From Apoda limacodes (Eukaryota; Arthropoda; Insecta; Lepidoptera; Limacodidae), in the NCBI GenBank assembly GCA_946406115.1, contig OX291562.1, positions 9,206,001 through 9,270,000 of the forward strand: a DNA stretch of 64,000 bases, in the 5' to 3' direction. Both the position numbers and the translations under genes were made by a program. How positions within the stretch are numbered: position 1 is the stretch's first letter; every line of letters begins with the position of its first letter. This document shows positions 55,340 to 63,942 of the stretch, piece by piece. Under the pieces are notes generated by a model. The model was given only the letters and a program-made list of their open reading frames with translations. It was not told the DNA's origin and did no database searches.

Positions 55340-55470
55340 ACGGCTAAGTGCGAGTTGGACTTGCGCACCGAGGGTTTCGTACCTACCACCATTTACGTAA
55401 TTTACAAACACAAACAAAAAAGCCCAACGTTACTTAACTATGAATATCGTTTACAACAAACAAATGTGTT
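55340..55470 (+). repeat. Repeat B, 5' fragment
   Basis: ACGGCTAAGTGCGAGTTGGA followed by TTGCGCACCGAGGGTTTCGT is the start of repeat B. A weak resemblance continues to about 55690 (CAAAAACAAAAAAGCATGTG, TGTATGAAGGGGGACCCC). Confidence 0.75.
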
Positions 55471-55689
55471 ACTGTCTTAATGACAAGCTAGATGGCGTTG
55501 TACCAGTAATTTAAAATAGTAATGGCTTGGGCCCGTCTCACATTTGGACGGATTTTATTATTTGTTGTTATACTTCAGAGTTCACACTATTTTTTACTGC
55601 AAGTTTGAAGTTTGTATGTTTTTTTGTATTTACGATAGAGCAAAAACAAAAAAGCATGTGTTTCTTGTATGAAGGGGGACCCCACTTCC

Positions 55690-55825
55690 TTTAGTAAGAG
55701 ACATAGCGAAGCCGCAGTCTCTTTTCTCTTTCTATTAACGTCCGTCATTATGTTTCATTAGGCTTTTAAAATAAGTTAGAAAGAGACAAGAGACCACAGT
55801 TTCGCTTCGTCTCTGTCACACTTTT
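55690..55825. repeat. Imperfect inverted repeat, ~37-bp arms
   Basis: AGAGACATAGCGAAGCCGCA then GTCTCTTTTCTCTTTCT near 55698-55734 pairs loosely with AGAAAGAGACAAGAGACCAC then AGTTTCGCTTCGTCTCT near 55780-55816. About three quarters of positions match. It may be a small foldback element. Confidence 0.65.
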
Positions 55826-56187
55826 GCGACCATTTTTTTTATGCTTGGAAATGGGCTGGCCAGTTCTCTATGTTTATGGGGATGACTAAGTTAAATGATA
55901 TTCCATGAATCTACTATTCATTTAATGTAAGAAGTTTCCGATAACTTGGTAAGTTAGGTAAATTAAAACATTTGAAAATAATAAAATTTGCAAATCAAAT
56001 TCAAATGTACTTTTAAAGTTACCTTTGTACTAAACTAGCTTGAATTTCGGTCCATTAAATGTATCCATATTTGACTGAAATTAATGTATTTCAAACGTTA
56101 AATTGTTATTTACTTAGGACATACAAAACAACGATTATATAAAGTCTTTGCACATATTTGTTTTAATTTCAGTGGTCTTTACTTATC
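55826..56187. other. No feature seen
   Basis: AT-rich sequence; no supported gene. Confidence 0.4.
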
Positions 56188-56322
56188 GTGTACAGTGCAA
56201 CAAACTTTTCTGCCCCTTGGTGGTCAAAAATGAAAACTACAGTTGCCAAATTGAAACGTTGAGAACTTTCAACGACACTAGCGACCAAATAGCGGGTAAG
56301 GAAAGTTTGTTGCACTGTACAC
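56188..56322 (+). mobile_element. MITE Q, copy 2 (full length)
   Basis: 135 bp with 22-bp terminal inverted repeats, GTGTACAGTGCAACAAACTT.. and ..AGTTTGTTGCACTGTACAC, with one mismatch. The inner sequence includes CTTGGTGGTCAAAAATGAAA and CACTAGCGACCAAATAG. A 60-codon ORF overlapping it is incidental. No clear target duplication. Confidence 0.92.
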
Positions 56323-56411
56323 AACACTGATTACGTCATGTTTATGTATTAACTTATATAATATGTTGAACTGCTTAAATCAGCTGTCTGTTTAGTAACT
56401 ATCATATTAAA

Positions 56412-56705
56412 AACGGGCAAGTGCGAGTCGGACTGGCGCACGAAGGGTTCCGTGCCATTATCTATAAAAGCGGCAAAAAAAATTACGTTTGTTGTATGGG
56501 AGCCCCCCTTAAATATTTATTTTATTCTGTTTTTTAGTATTTGTTATTATAGCGGCAATAGAAATACATTATCTGTGAAAATTCCAACTGTCTCACTATT
56601 TATGAGATACAGCCTGGTGACAAACAGACTGACGGACGGACAGCGGAGTCTTATTAATAGGGTACCGTTTTTACCCTTTGGGTACGGAACCCTAAAAACC
56701 TTTTC
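56412..56705 (+). repeat. Repeat B, complete copy
   Basis: AAAACGGGCAAGTGCGAGTC, CGCACGAAGGGTTCCGTGCC, TTACGTTTGTTGTATGGGAG, TATTATAGCGGCAATAGAAA, TGAGATACAGCCTGGTGACA, GACGGACGGACAGCGGAGTC and CTTTGGGTACGGAACCCTAA. AGGGTTCCGT near the start and ACGGAACCCT at the end are inverted. The element has no coding capacity. Confidence 0.88.
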
Positions 56706-56744
56706 TTTGTAAAAACCTCTAGCTTATTGTTTAGTTAAAAAAAT

Positions 56745-56890
56745 ATACTACTTAGGTGACAAACAAGCTAACGGCCCGCTTCATGGTAAGTCACCGCAGC
56801 TTATGGACGCTTGAAACACCAAGGGTGTCACTCGGACGTTACCGACCCTTAAAAAATCCAATAACTTCTTTTTTGAAGAATCCATGGTCC
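56745..56890 (-). mobile_element. LINE L 3' end, degenerate
   Basis: CTTAGGTGACAAACAAGCTA followed by ACGGCCCGCTTCATGGTAAG and CCGACCCTTAAAAAATCCAA matches the minus-strand tail at 58425. The terminal poly(A) has decayed. Confidence 0.75.
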
Positions 56891-56984
56891 AGTAAGTCTA
56901 AAATGTTATCATGTAACAGCAGTCGTTATGCCATAGTCACAGGTCTAAGTATATGGGCGCTTTGAAAACTTAGGCAGTCAAAAG

Positions 56985-57318
56985 ACCACTATCTTTACAA
57001 ACGTATACCGATTCGTATTGGAAAGAGGCTTGGCCCAAGATAAGGGTAGGCTTTGCTAACAGTGGATACGTATGAAGGATGGTGAGAAAGGAAAACTTTA
57101 AATAATATTGTGTGTAGTATGTATTTATGTATGTGTGCTGTAATGTCACATATTTATATACACACTGATCATGGATCAGCTTATTTATACTTATAAAAAT
57201 ATCAGAGGTGTGTGCTACCTTACTGTGTGTATTTAATGTGTATGTAATATAATATACACAATATTATTTTAAGTTTTTCGTTTCTTAACATCCTTCATAC
57301 GTATCCACTGTTAGCAAA
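56985..57318. repeat. Foldback containing SINE-tail sequence at both ends
   Basis: TTTGCTAACAGTGGATACGT then ATGAAGGATG (from 57052) pairs with CATCCTTCATACGTATCCAC then TGTTAGCAAA (to 57318). Symmetry extends inward through TAATATTGTGTGTAGTATGT. The end sequence resembles the GTAGGC..CAGTGG.ACGTATGAAGG tail of the SINE at 7944, so this may be two SINE tails in opposite orientation. Confidence 0.75.
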
Positions 57319-57585
57319 TCACTTTACATTAACATACACTTCCGAGACAAGATGAGCGAAATACGGCCTTTTTTCCCCTTTTTTTCTGTAAGAGTCTTAT
57401 CACTGCCAATTTCAGAATCAACTACTGAAGTTTTAAGCGCAAACCCTTCTCCGTAATCTGAACTGTCGACTGAGTGTTTATGAAACTTAAGTGCAAAATA
57501 AGTGAAAATTCATTTTTTACATTATATGCCTTAATAAGCATATTATTGTTAATATTTATATTTAATACATTTTCAAATAATAAAT
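57319..57585. other. Probable SINE body, otherwise unassigned
   Basis: Lies downstream (minus-strand sense) of the tRNA-like head at 57589 and may be its AT-rich body. Overlapping ORFs on both strands are incidental. Confidence 0.3.
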
Positions 57586-57588
57586 GTT

Positions 57589-57663
57589 TGTCTTGTACGG
57601 AAATCGAACCTATGCCTTTCGGTTCAACAGTCGGGTCATTGCCCATTGAGCCACGGAGCCTAC
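57589..57663 (-). mobile_element. tRNA-derived SINE head
   Basis: The minus strand begins GGCTCCGTGGCTCAATGGGC (A box) and continues ATGACCCGACTGTTGAACCG, then GGTTCGATTTCC as B box (57599-57610). ACAAGACAAACATTTA follows, as in the SINE at 1660. The 3' CCA and a proper cloverleaf are missing, so it is a SINE head and not a tRNA gene. Confidence 0.75.
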
Positions 57664-58260
57664 AGTAAAAATGAAAGTAATAAATTAAAATACCTTTTAT
57701 AAAGTTTTATCAACGACATATTTATGAAAACATTTTAAATTGAATTATTTTTTGACAATTTTAACAAAAAAAAATAATTTTTAACTAAATACTGGTGATA
57801 ACACGTATTTAGCATTAAACACAACAGTCACGTGCCACAGTGTAATCTACTCAGCGACAAACAACACAAAACTTTGCTGCAGTTCAGCCAATAGCCACTT
57901 ACAGTAAAAATAATATCCTATTGAAGTCAGTATCAGAAAAGGCATTGACTTAATTCCATTGGCGTATTCTTGCTATAAGCTTAATATAAAAAGCTTGACG
58001 TAAAATGTTTAAGATTAAAACTGTTTGTTTAACATTGCATTTGTAGAGGTGTAGGGGTTTTTCATGCAACTTCGTCCGTGCAAAGTATGGTTATTGTAGT
58101 GGGAATTCTACGGAAACACATTAATTTTCCGTGATAATATAAATATAAATTCTTATTTTCTGTCCATCTTGCTACCAATGTGCCAAGAATCAAGTCGCTG
58201 TATTGCATCGTTTGCGACATGAAGAAATAGGTATTGTCATAAGCATAAAAAGAATACGCA
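57664..58260. other. No feature seen
   Basis: AT-rich sequence; no supported gene apart from a possible start of the mariner relic near 58180. Confidence 0.35.
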
Positions 58261-58264
58261 GACC

Positions 58265-58385
58265 TTTTTGATGGTATTGACCTGCAGTACGTGTTCCGAC
58301 GTGGGACTTACGCAGCAGAAACTGCTCTTAATGTTAATTCTGTGTTTGGAGAGGATCATTGGATGATACAGAGGGAGGGCCATGG
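58265..58385 (+). pseudogene. Second mariner relic, N-terminal part
   Basis: The frame reads QYVFRRGTYAAETALNVNSV then FGED, the first helix-turn-helix of mariner transposases (usual form EFRRGTSAAETARNINxVFGEG). Sequence stops at a LINE poly(A) tract at 58390. The C-terminal remainder is at 58806. Confidence 0.78.
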
Positions 58386-58388
58386 GGG

Positions 58389-58389
<1 letters not shown>

Positions 58390-58427
<38 letters not shown>

Positions 58428-58805
58428 CCACTAAGGTGGCAAACAAGCTTACGGCCCGCCTGATGGTAAGCGGTCACCGTAGCCTATGGACGCTTGCAAC
58501 ACCAGGGGTATCACTTGCGCGTTGCCGACCCTTCAGAAATCTAATAACTTCTTTCTTGAAGAACTCCATACTGTAGTCCTTGCAGAAAACCTTGGCAGGG
58601 AGCTCATTCCACAACTTAAGCGTTCGCGGGAGGAAGTTTCTCTGAAACCGCACTGTACGCGACCATTTAGGTTCTAAAGTGTGAGAATGAATTCCCTGCC
58701 GATGGCGAGCGGTGCGATGGTAGAAAGTAGCCGTGGGCATCATTTCGAACAATTCCTCAGAACACAATCCATTGTACAAGCGGGGGTTCCGTGACAAACT
58801 ATAAA
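58390..58805 (-). mobile_element. LINE L, 3' part, inserted into mariner
   Basis: On the plus strand a 35-base T run (58390-58424) is the poly(A) tail, followed by ATACCACTAAGGTGGCAAAC. The minus-strand frame 58474-58797 encodes the LINE C-terminus: RLYNGLCSEELFEMMPTATF, YHRTARHRQGIHSHTLEPKW, RTVRFQRNFLPRTLKLWNEL, then FFKKEVIRFLKGRQ before the stop. The frame is open, 5'-truncated and lacks the polymerase core. The long pure tail suggests a recent insertion, and mariner coding sequence flanks it on both sides. Confidence 0.88.
58474..58797 (-). CDS. LINE L ORF C-terminus, truncated
   Basis: 107 codons open to a natural stop, in the order SEELF..MPTATFYHRTARHR, HTLEPKWSRTVRFQRNFLPR, TLKLWNELPAKVF, FFKKEVIRFLKGRQRA. 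This is the last segment of a CR1/jockey-like LINE protein, beyond the reverse transcriptase; its role is not established. The homologous end at 61094 has stops and indels. Confidence 0.75.
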   Translation of the reverse strand: MSRNPRLYNGLCSEELFEMMPTATFYHRTARHRQGIHSHTLEPKWSRTVRFQRNFLPRTLKLWNELPAKVFCKDYSMEFFKKEVIRFLKGRQRASDTPGVASVHRLR

Positions 58806-59015
58806 AGAATTGGAGGCATGGTTTGAAACTAGTACATCCACAATATTAACTCCTTGGCAGCAAATCGGTAAAATTAAAAAAAAAACTTACTCCAGGATAA
58901 CGCAAGACTTCGCAGTTAGAAAACATCTGTCATCCTTCATACTCGCCGGACCTTGCACCTACCGACTACAATTTCTTCTGCGATTTGGTAATTTTTTTCT
59001 ACGGAAAAAACCGAA
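58806..59015 (+). pseudogene. Second mariner relic, C-terminal part
   Basis: Just after the LINE, LEAWFETSTSTILTPWQQIG then KIKK corresponds to the second helix-turn-helix (..IVEANPSTT..LKQIGKVKK). After a large deletion and frame change, ICHPSYSPDLAPTDYNFFCD holds the third catalytic Asp region. Catalytic residues one and two are gone. No terminal repeats located. Confidence 0.8.
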
Positions 59016-60295
59016 TGTCTGTACCGTGCCCTTATCGTTATTGTCGTGTGTGTGACATAAATTTTTCATATACTGTGTGTGTGAGTGTACTGTGACTTTT
59101 TATAAATTAACAACATAGATATGTGGGTAGTTTTGATGCTGCTCGTTGCCATTAACTCACATCACCTTACTCAAAACAGTCTGCTCGTGACCACGGCCAG
59201 TAAAACATGGCTGAAATTACAACGTCGAGAATAAAATAGGTTAAAGTTTATTCGCGTGTAAGACCTGAAAAATATTAAAATAATGTGTACAAAGCGCGAC
59301 GGTTTAAAAGAAAAAAAATAATCTTCCCAGCAAGCAAAAAAAGAATACTTTGATAAAATTACTATATTTCGTCCTACAAAAAAAAAATATACCCCTGATA
59401 TTTGCACGCTAATTATTGATACACGTATGAATGTTAAAATATTATAATTTATTATTTACAACACTTAATTACGTCACGCAACTTCGATAATAAACCTTAA
59501 TAAGCTCGCGTTCATCAAGTTTAAGTAATTAAGTCTTACGAGTTACTTGATTAACATATTTACTTACATATAGCATGTATCTTTAATGCTATTCCCAGAC
59601 GTGTTCAAGTAACTAGTTGAGTACTTTAGTTTTCTTTAATAACATTAATTGAAAGTAAGATATCAACTAGGGGACAATAAATCACAGGCAACTTTAGTAA
59701 ATAAAGAAAAGAAGATGGTGTTTTTTCGGCTAACTTTTGCCATCGTATAAATATTGCATTACTTTACAAAAGTAAATCAGAATTTTATTTATTAGTTCAA
59801 CTTGCAAAATCTGAAGAGTGCGCCTATGCAAAGACGCTATTAAAGAGATAGCGCCATATAATTGCTGCCTAGTGTGACGGCGACAGCCAACTCGTAAATT
59901 TTGTGAAAAATCAATAAAACGACGTTTATAAAAGAACTACTATAGTTATAAAAAAACTGGTTTGAGAATATTGAGATACAAGTATTGCCTATCAATTATT
60001 TTTAAAATGATCGCAAAATAACCTTTCGTTTTAAAGATTTAACAAAAAAAAGGGAGCGAAACACCGTTTTTTCAAAAAATAAATGTATCGAATAAAATGA
60101 CAGAAATGACGTTTCAACGTTCGAGCGATTAAAGGTTAAGAGTTCAAATATCCTGTGTCATATAAAACTCATAAATAACATAAAAACTGAGATGTAGATC
60201 GACAACCATGGCCAATTGGACATATACCCTTAAATTGAGTAATAACCGGAATTATAATTATTATAATAATAAATATAACTTCTTTTTTTTAAACT
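59016..60295. other. No feature seen
   Basis: AT-rich sequence. No supported gene. The minus-strand ORF at 59171-59407 is Phe-rich and motif-free. Confidence 0.4.
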
Positions 60296-60299
60296 TTTT

Positions 60300-60660
60300 A
60301 TGCAGTTGGCTGTTGCAGCAATTACTGCTTCACCGGGCTTTTGGGGCGAGACTCTGAATGAATTTCAGCCCATATAGCGCCCAACGCTCAAGAGCTCCCC
60401 GCGTCGGCTTGGGTTGTCGCTCTGGGGGGCGTCCCTTTGACCAGCGTGAGCCTCGAACCCTAAGGTGAGTCAGCACCAGGGGGGAGTTCCCCGTTGCGCA
60501 GTTGCGATTGCGTGGGGGCGAGAAGCGCCCCGGCACTCTTTGATAGCTCATACACGAGGTAGGTCCGTGCGTTCGCCGACGAACCCGGGGATGTCGGCGT
60601 CGTGTGAGGGGGGAGGCCCTATTAGGGGAGGTTGTTGAGAGAATAACTTCGTCGGCCTAT
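60300..60660 (+). repeat. Dispersed repeat E, copy 2 (longest)
   Basis: GCAGTTGGCTGTTGCAGCAA, CTTTTGGGGCGAGACTCTGA, AGCCCATATAGCGCCCAACG, GGTTGTCGCTCTGGGGGGCG, GAGTTCCCCGTTGCGCAGTT, GGGGGCGAGAAGCGCCCCGG and GAACCCGGGGATGTCGGCGT extend well beyond copy 1. It is strongly GC-rich in AT-rich surroundings. The ORF on the minus strand is incidental. It may be a 5' leader of a retroelement. Confidence 0.85.
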
Positions 60661-61093
60661 TATACTAAGCATGACTTTTAAATTAAGTATTATTATTCTA
60701 CCTCTATAGTATATGTGTCAAATTGTGATATAGTACAACAAACTTTTCTGACCCGGTGGTCATATATCAAAACTACAGTAACTTCAGTTAAGTACATACT
60801 TAATATAAAAGAGCGGTAGAGTTGGATTTTTTTTGTTTGAATGCGAAAATCTCTGAAACTAACTGTCGGATTTGAAGATTTGATTTAATAGTCCAATTCT
60901 TTAGAAAGTTAAAAGGTATTATTACCTTTTAAACATCACGCTAAGTAGCAAACTGAAAAAAGGTCAGGAAAACCTGAGCGAAAACGAAGTAATAACACGA
61001 GTGAGCGGTGCGACGAAAGACGTCAGCAACGTAAGTCAGAACAACGTCTATTAGATTAGATAGTGTGTTATATTCTTTAAATAAACTTTTAAT
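60661..61093. other. Mostly unassigned; MITE Q fragment at 60734-60790
   Basis: TAGTACAACAAACTTTTCTG followed by ACCCGGTGGTCATATATCAA and AACTACAGT at 60741-60780 is the left third of MITE Q without its partner end. A 10-bp palindrome TTAAAAGGTA/TACCTTTTAA lies near 60909-60932. No gene seen. Confidence 0.65.
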
Positions 61094-61388
61094 TTACTAT
61101 GCCCACGGGTACTTTCTACCATCGCACCACTCGCCATCAGCAGGGGATTCATCCTCACACCTTAGAACCTAAATGTTTACGTACAGTGTGACTTCAAAAC
61201 TTCCTCCTGCGAACGTTTATGTTGTGGAATGAGCAGTTAAGGTTTTCTCTAAGGAATACAATTTGGGGTTCTTCAAGCAGGAAATTGAAACATTCCATCC
61301 AGGGGTTGCAAGAGTATATTGGTTGCGGTGACCACTTACCATTAGGCGGACTGTTAGCTTGTTTGCCACCTTAGTGGTATAAAAGAAA
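61094..61388 (+). mobile_element. LINE L 3' end, degenerate
   Basis: TACTTTCTACCATCGCACCA, CACACCTTAGAACCTAAATG, TGTGGAATGAGCAGTTAAGG, GTGACCACTTACCATTAGGC and TTGCCACCTTAGTGGTATAA give, with stops and indels, the same C-terminus as at 58474 in the opposite orientation, followed by the 3' untranslated region and a short A-rich end. Confidence 0.85.
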
Positions 61389-61594
61389 CTGCGTCGTGTG
61401 AAACTCTAATTGTACTTGGTTTTTTTTCTGTATTTCTTTGATCAGAACCGACATTTAATAAATAAAAAATAATAGTTTACATGACAGAAATAAAAATTAA
61501 ATTAACAAACTTTATTTACTATTTTCAAAAATAATGATTAAACAATATAGAAACTGAAATACCACGATGAATATCGATCTATGTCCTACCTTCC

Positions 61595-61858
61595 TTATCA
61601 GCCACAGTTGGGTAGGGCGTACTATCACCTTAGGCGTGGGTGATTTGTGCCATAAAGTACATTACGCGGGCCTAGCGCGGAATGTGAACCTCACATAGAA
61701 ACTTATTTAACGTATGAAGGTAGGTTTCTGTGCAATGTTTTCCTTGGCCGAATAGCCATTGATGTGAACAAGGAACGTCCTTGAGAAATTAAGACTCATT
61801 GGTTCACACTGGGCTTGAACCTCTGCCCCTCAGAACGCGAGGCCCCCACCCCACCGAC
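61595..61858 (-). mobile_element. tRNA-derived SINE, same family as 7944
   Basis: The minus strand starts AAGTCGGTGGGGTGGGGGCC, with B box GGTTCAAGCCC (61811-61822). GTGTGAACCAATGAGTCTTA, TTCTCAAGGACG, TATTCGGCCAAGGAAAACAT, CATTCCGCGCTAGGCCCGCG and GCCCTACCCAACTGTGGCTG follow. No clean target duplication was found, so it is older than the 7944 copy. Confidence 0.85.
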
Positions 61859-62066
61859 TTTTAAATATATGTGTAACTATGTTTTGAATAAAAGATTATT
61901 TTTATTACCAGTAGTAGCGTAAACATGCGTTCTACACTCACTAAAACTGTAGGGCAATTTCGTTGCTTTGTTTACATTTGACTGGAAGCCTGATCGAGCA
62001 CGTATTGCCGTTAGGGAATGTTTGCTGCCGTAACATGCAAATTAACTTAGCAACTGAGCGACAAAC
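61859..62066. other. No feature seen
   Basis: Unassigned sequence before the TIR transposon. Confidence 0.35.
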
Positions 62067-62265
62067 TTAAGCCGCGTCTCATGCTCGGGTTTTTCCAAAA
62101 CATTACACAAAAACATCTACACACAACATGTTTTATTTATACACATGCTGTCTCGTGCTTTGGTACTGTCGTTTTATATTTTTAAAAACATTTACTGACA
62201 AATTGACTTCAAACGTAGGAGACGCATTTTCTGTTTTAAAATTAGTAGATTTAGTAAAATCGGTA

Positions 62266-62574
62266 TCAGACCGTATTTACTGTTTCTAAACTTTGATATT
62301 CTAAAATATTTAGATATGGTTGTTGATTTTTTTTAACTGCCCCGGCTTCATCAGAATTTCTGAAAGGCTGTTTCAAATTTAATCCATAGAGCCTAGGATA
62401 AACACATTTTGTCGCCAAGAGTAAATGTTTCGATGTTATCCGTTGAGCGTGGAAAGCAAAAACATTGTTTCCATCAACAAACCAGAAGGCGCGGCGCCGC
62501 GGTGGACGTTGGCAGGGCACGATCATTATTTTGGTATGTGGTAGTTTGGTTGTTATATGATCTGTGGTAATCAA
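62266..62574 (-). other. Unidentified 102-codon frame inside the TIR transposon
   Basis: An open frame on the minus strand starting MITTDHITTKLPHTKIMIVP, then CQRPPRRRAFWFVDGNNVFA, KHLLLATKCVYPRLYGLNLK and ending YLNILEYQSLETVNTV. Composition is protein-like, unlike the low-complexity ORFs elsewhere. I recognise no domain. It could be a transposase exon, a captured host exon or chance. AG just upstream of the region and GTAAAT at its end are compatible with splice sites. Confidence 0.4.
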
Positions 62575-62603
62575 ATGTCTTCTTGTTGATTCCGAATCTA
62601 CTA

Positions 62604-62748
62604 AGGGCGTGATTTTTTAGCTGTTAACGATTGCATTTGCTTTCTTGCTGTCTCTTACTGTTTTGTTGAAAAGTCTTTTTGCTATCCTGCTGTCAGCGAA
62701 ATTTGCAAAATTTGCGAGAAATTGCAAGCTACAAAATCACGCCCTATA
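62604..62748. mobile_element. Inner MITE 1 (AGGGCGTGATTTTTTAGCT ends)
   Basis: AGGGCGTGATTTTTTAGCT at 62604-62622 and AGCTACAAAATCACGCCCT at 62727-62745 are inverted with one mismatch. TCTACTA occurs on both sides (62597-62603, 62749-62755), a possible target duplication. Noncoding, about 145 bp. Confidence 0.85.
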
Positions 62749-62800
62749 TCTACTATTTCTAAAACTGCAAAAATACGTCTTCTATATTTGTGTAATTTTG

Positions 62801-63200
62801 GGCGCGTTCGTTTTGGGATAAAAAATTCCCACGTTTGATACTTTTCAAACTTTTGATAACGCCAGTTTTGTCATCTATTGTTCGAGTAGCTTTTAAACGT
62901 TACAAAAAAAAAATCGGTTTCAAAAAGAACGGTTGACGTACCCACACTACGATAATACCACACACTACCATCAACAATGAATATGTATAGGCAGTTTGAC
63001 AGATTAAAATTAAAACCCCAGCTCCAGACTTTTTTATTTTTCGGTAGCAAAAGTGACCAAAATAACAAAAATATCGTAAACAAACGCAGTTTGTTACAGA
63101 TGATACTAAAATTTTGATATTTTTGACACCAATGCAAAACGAACAGATGACAGATGACAAAGAAAATGAATATGATTCTGCATCCCAAAACGAACGCGCC
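62801..63200. mobile_element. Inner TIR element 2 (GGCGCGTTCGTTTTGGGAT ends)
   Basis: Perfect 19-bp inverted ends at 62801-62819 and 63182-63200 define a 400-bp unit. Two overlapping minus-strand ORFs of 105 and 131 codons run through it but have no recognisable domain and are probably incidental. No target duplication found. Confidence 0.88.
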
Positions 63201-63357
63201 TTCTGACTGTTAATGTTTTTAAAAACATCAAACAACAACTTTGAGCAGGAGACTTTATCTAGAGCAGGAAACAACAAGTGCATCAAACAAAACATGTTTT
63301 GTTTAGATGTTTTTGTGTAATAAATAAATAAATTTTCGAGCAGAAGACCCGGCTTTA

Positions 63358-63940
63358 CGCTGCACGGTTGACCGTTATAACATTATGTTCTCATATTACA
63401 TTAAATAATATAGGTACTATTGTCTTCCGAGTCTTAGATTAAGTAAACAACTTTTTTAATAAAACTCAAAATGTAACTGTAATAGTCTTTTGGAAAGGAA
63501 AGGCCTTTTATTCCAAAGATAATGATATATTTTTGGAAAGAAGTGATATCAACATTTCTTTTTCGAATGTTTGAAAATATATTGAAAACAAAAGCATTCA
63601 TGAAATAGTTAAATATAATAATTATTTAAATTAGTTGAACTAATAACTCTGTGCAAGAATGCTATGTAAACAAAAACACAGTTTTTTTGAAATATTTCGC
63701 CTATTTATTTAGGCGTTGTCAATCATACATACATAACACAAAATATAGCATGTCATACACCTACATATAAGTTAAAAGTTTATTGAACATTGCCATTTTT
63801 TAAAATCTATAAACTACCAATAGATACATTTAATACTAAAATAATTTGTAATATCTACATTTTTAATTGTGTGTATGTATGCGTGTGTGTCTGTGTATTA
63901 GAGAGAAAGAGAGTTTTGGGTTGGGTTTTTTTTTCTGACT
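63358..63940. other. No feature seen
   Basis: AT-rich sequence with a (GT)n-rich patch near 63870-63900 and a GAGA run. No supported gene. Confidence 0.4.
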
Positions 63941-63942
63941 GA

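Larger units (their letters stand above)
62070..63354. mobile_element. TIR transposon with TTA target duplication, carrying two inner elements
   Basis: The ends AGCCGCGTCTCATGCTCG (62070-62087) and its near complement CGAGCAGAAGACCCGGCT (63337-63354) are flanked by TTA (62067-62069, 63355-63357). A second matched stretch, ATTACACAAAAACATCTA.. at 62102-62134, pairs with 63289-63321. A three-base TTA duplication is typical of PIF/Harbinger elements, but no transposase was recognised, so the superfamily is inferred. Five copies of a TCTC.TGCTC motif lie just inside the ends (62076, 62150 on plus; 63243, 63262, 63337 on minus), like subterminal binding sites. Confidence 0.82.

Noticed and set aside
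62871..63295. Two overlapping minus-strand ORFs of 105 and 131 codons
   Set aside because: They run across the terminal repeats of the inner 400-bp element in two frames and carry no recognisable domain; treated as chance frames.
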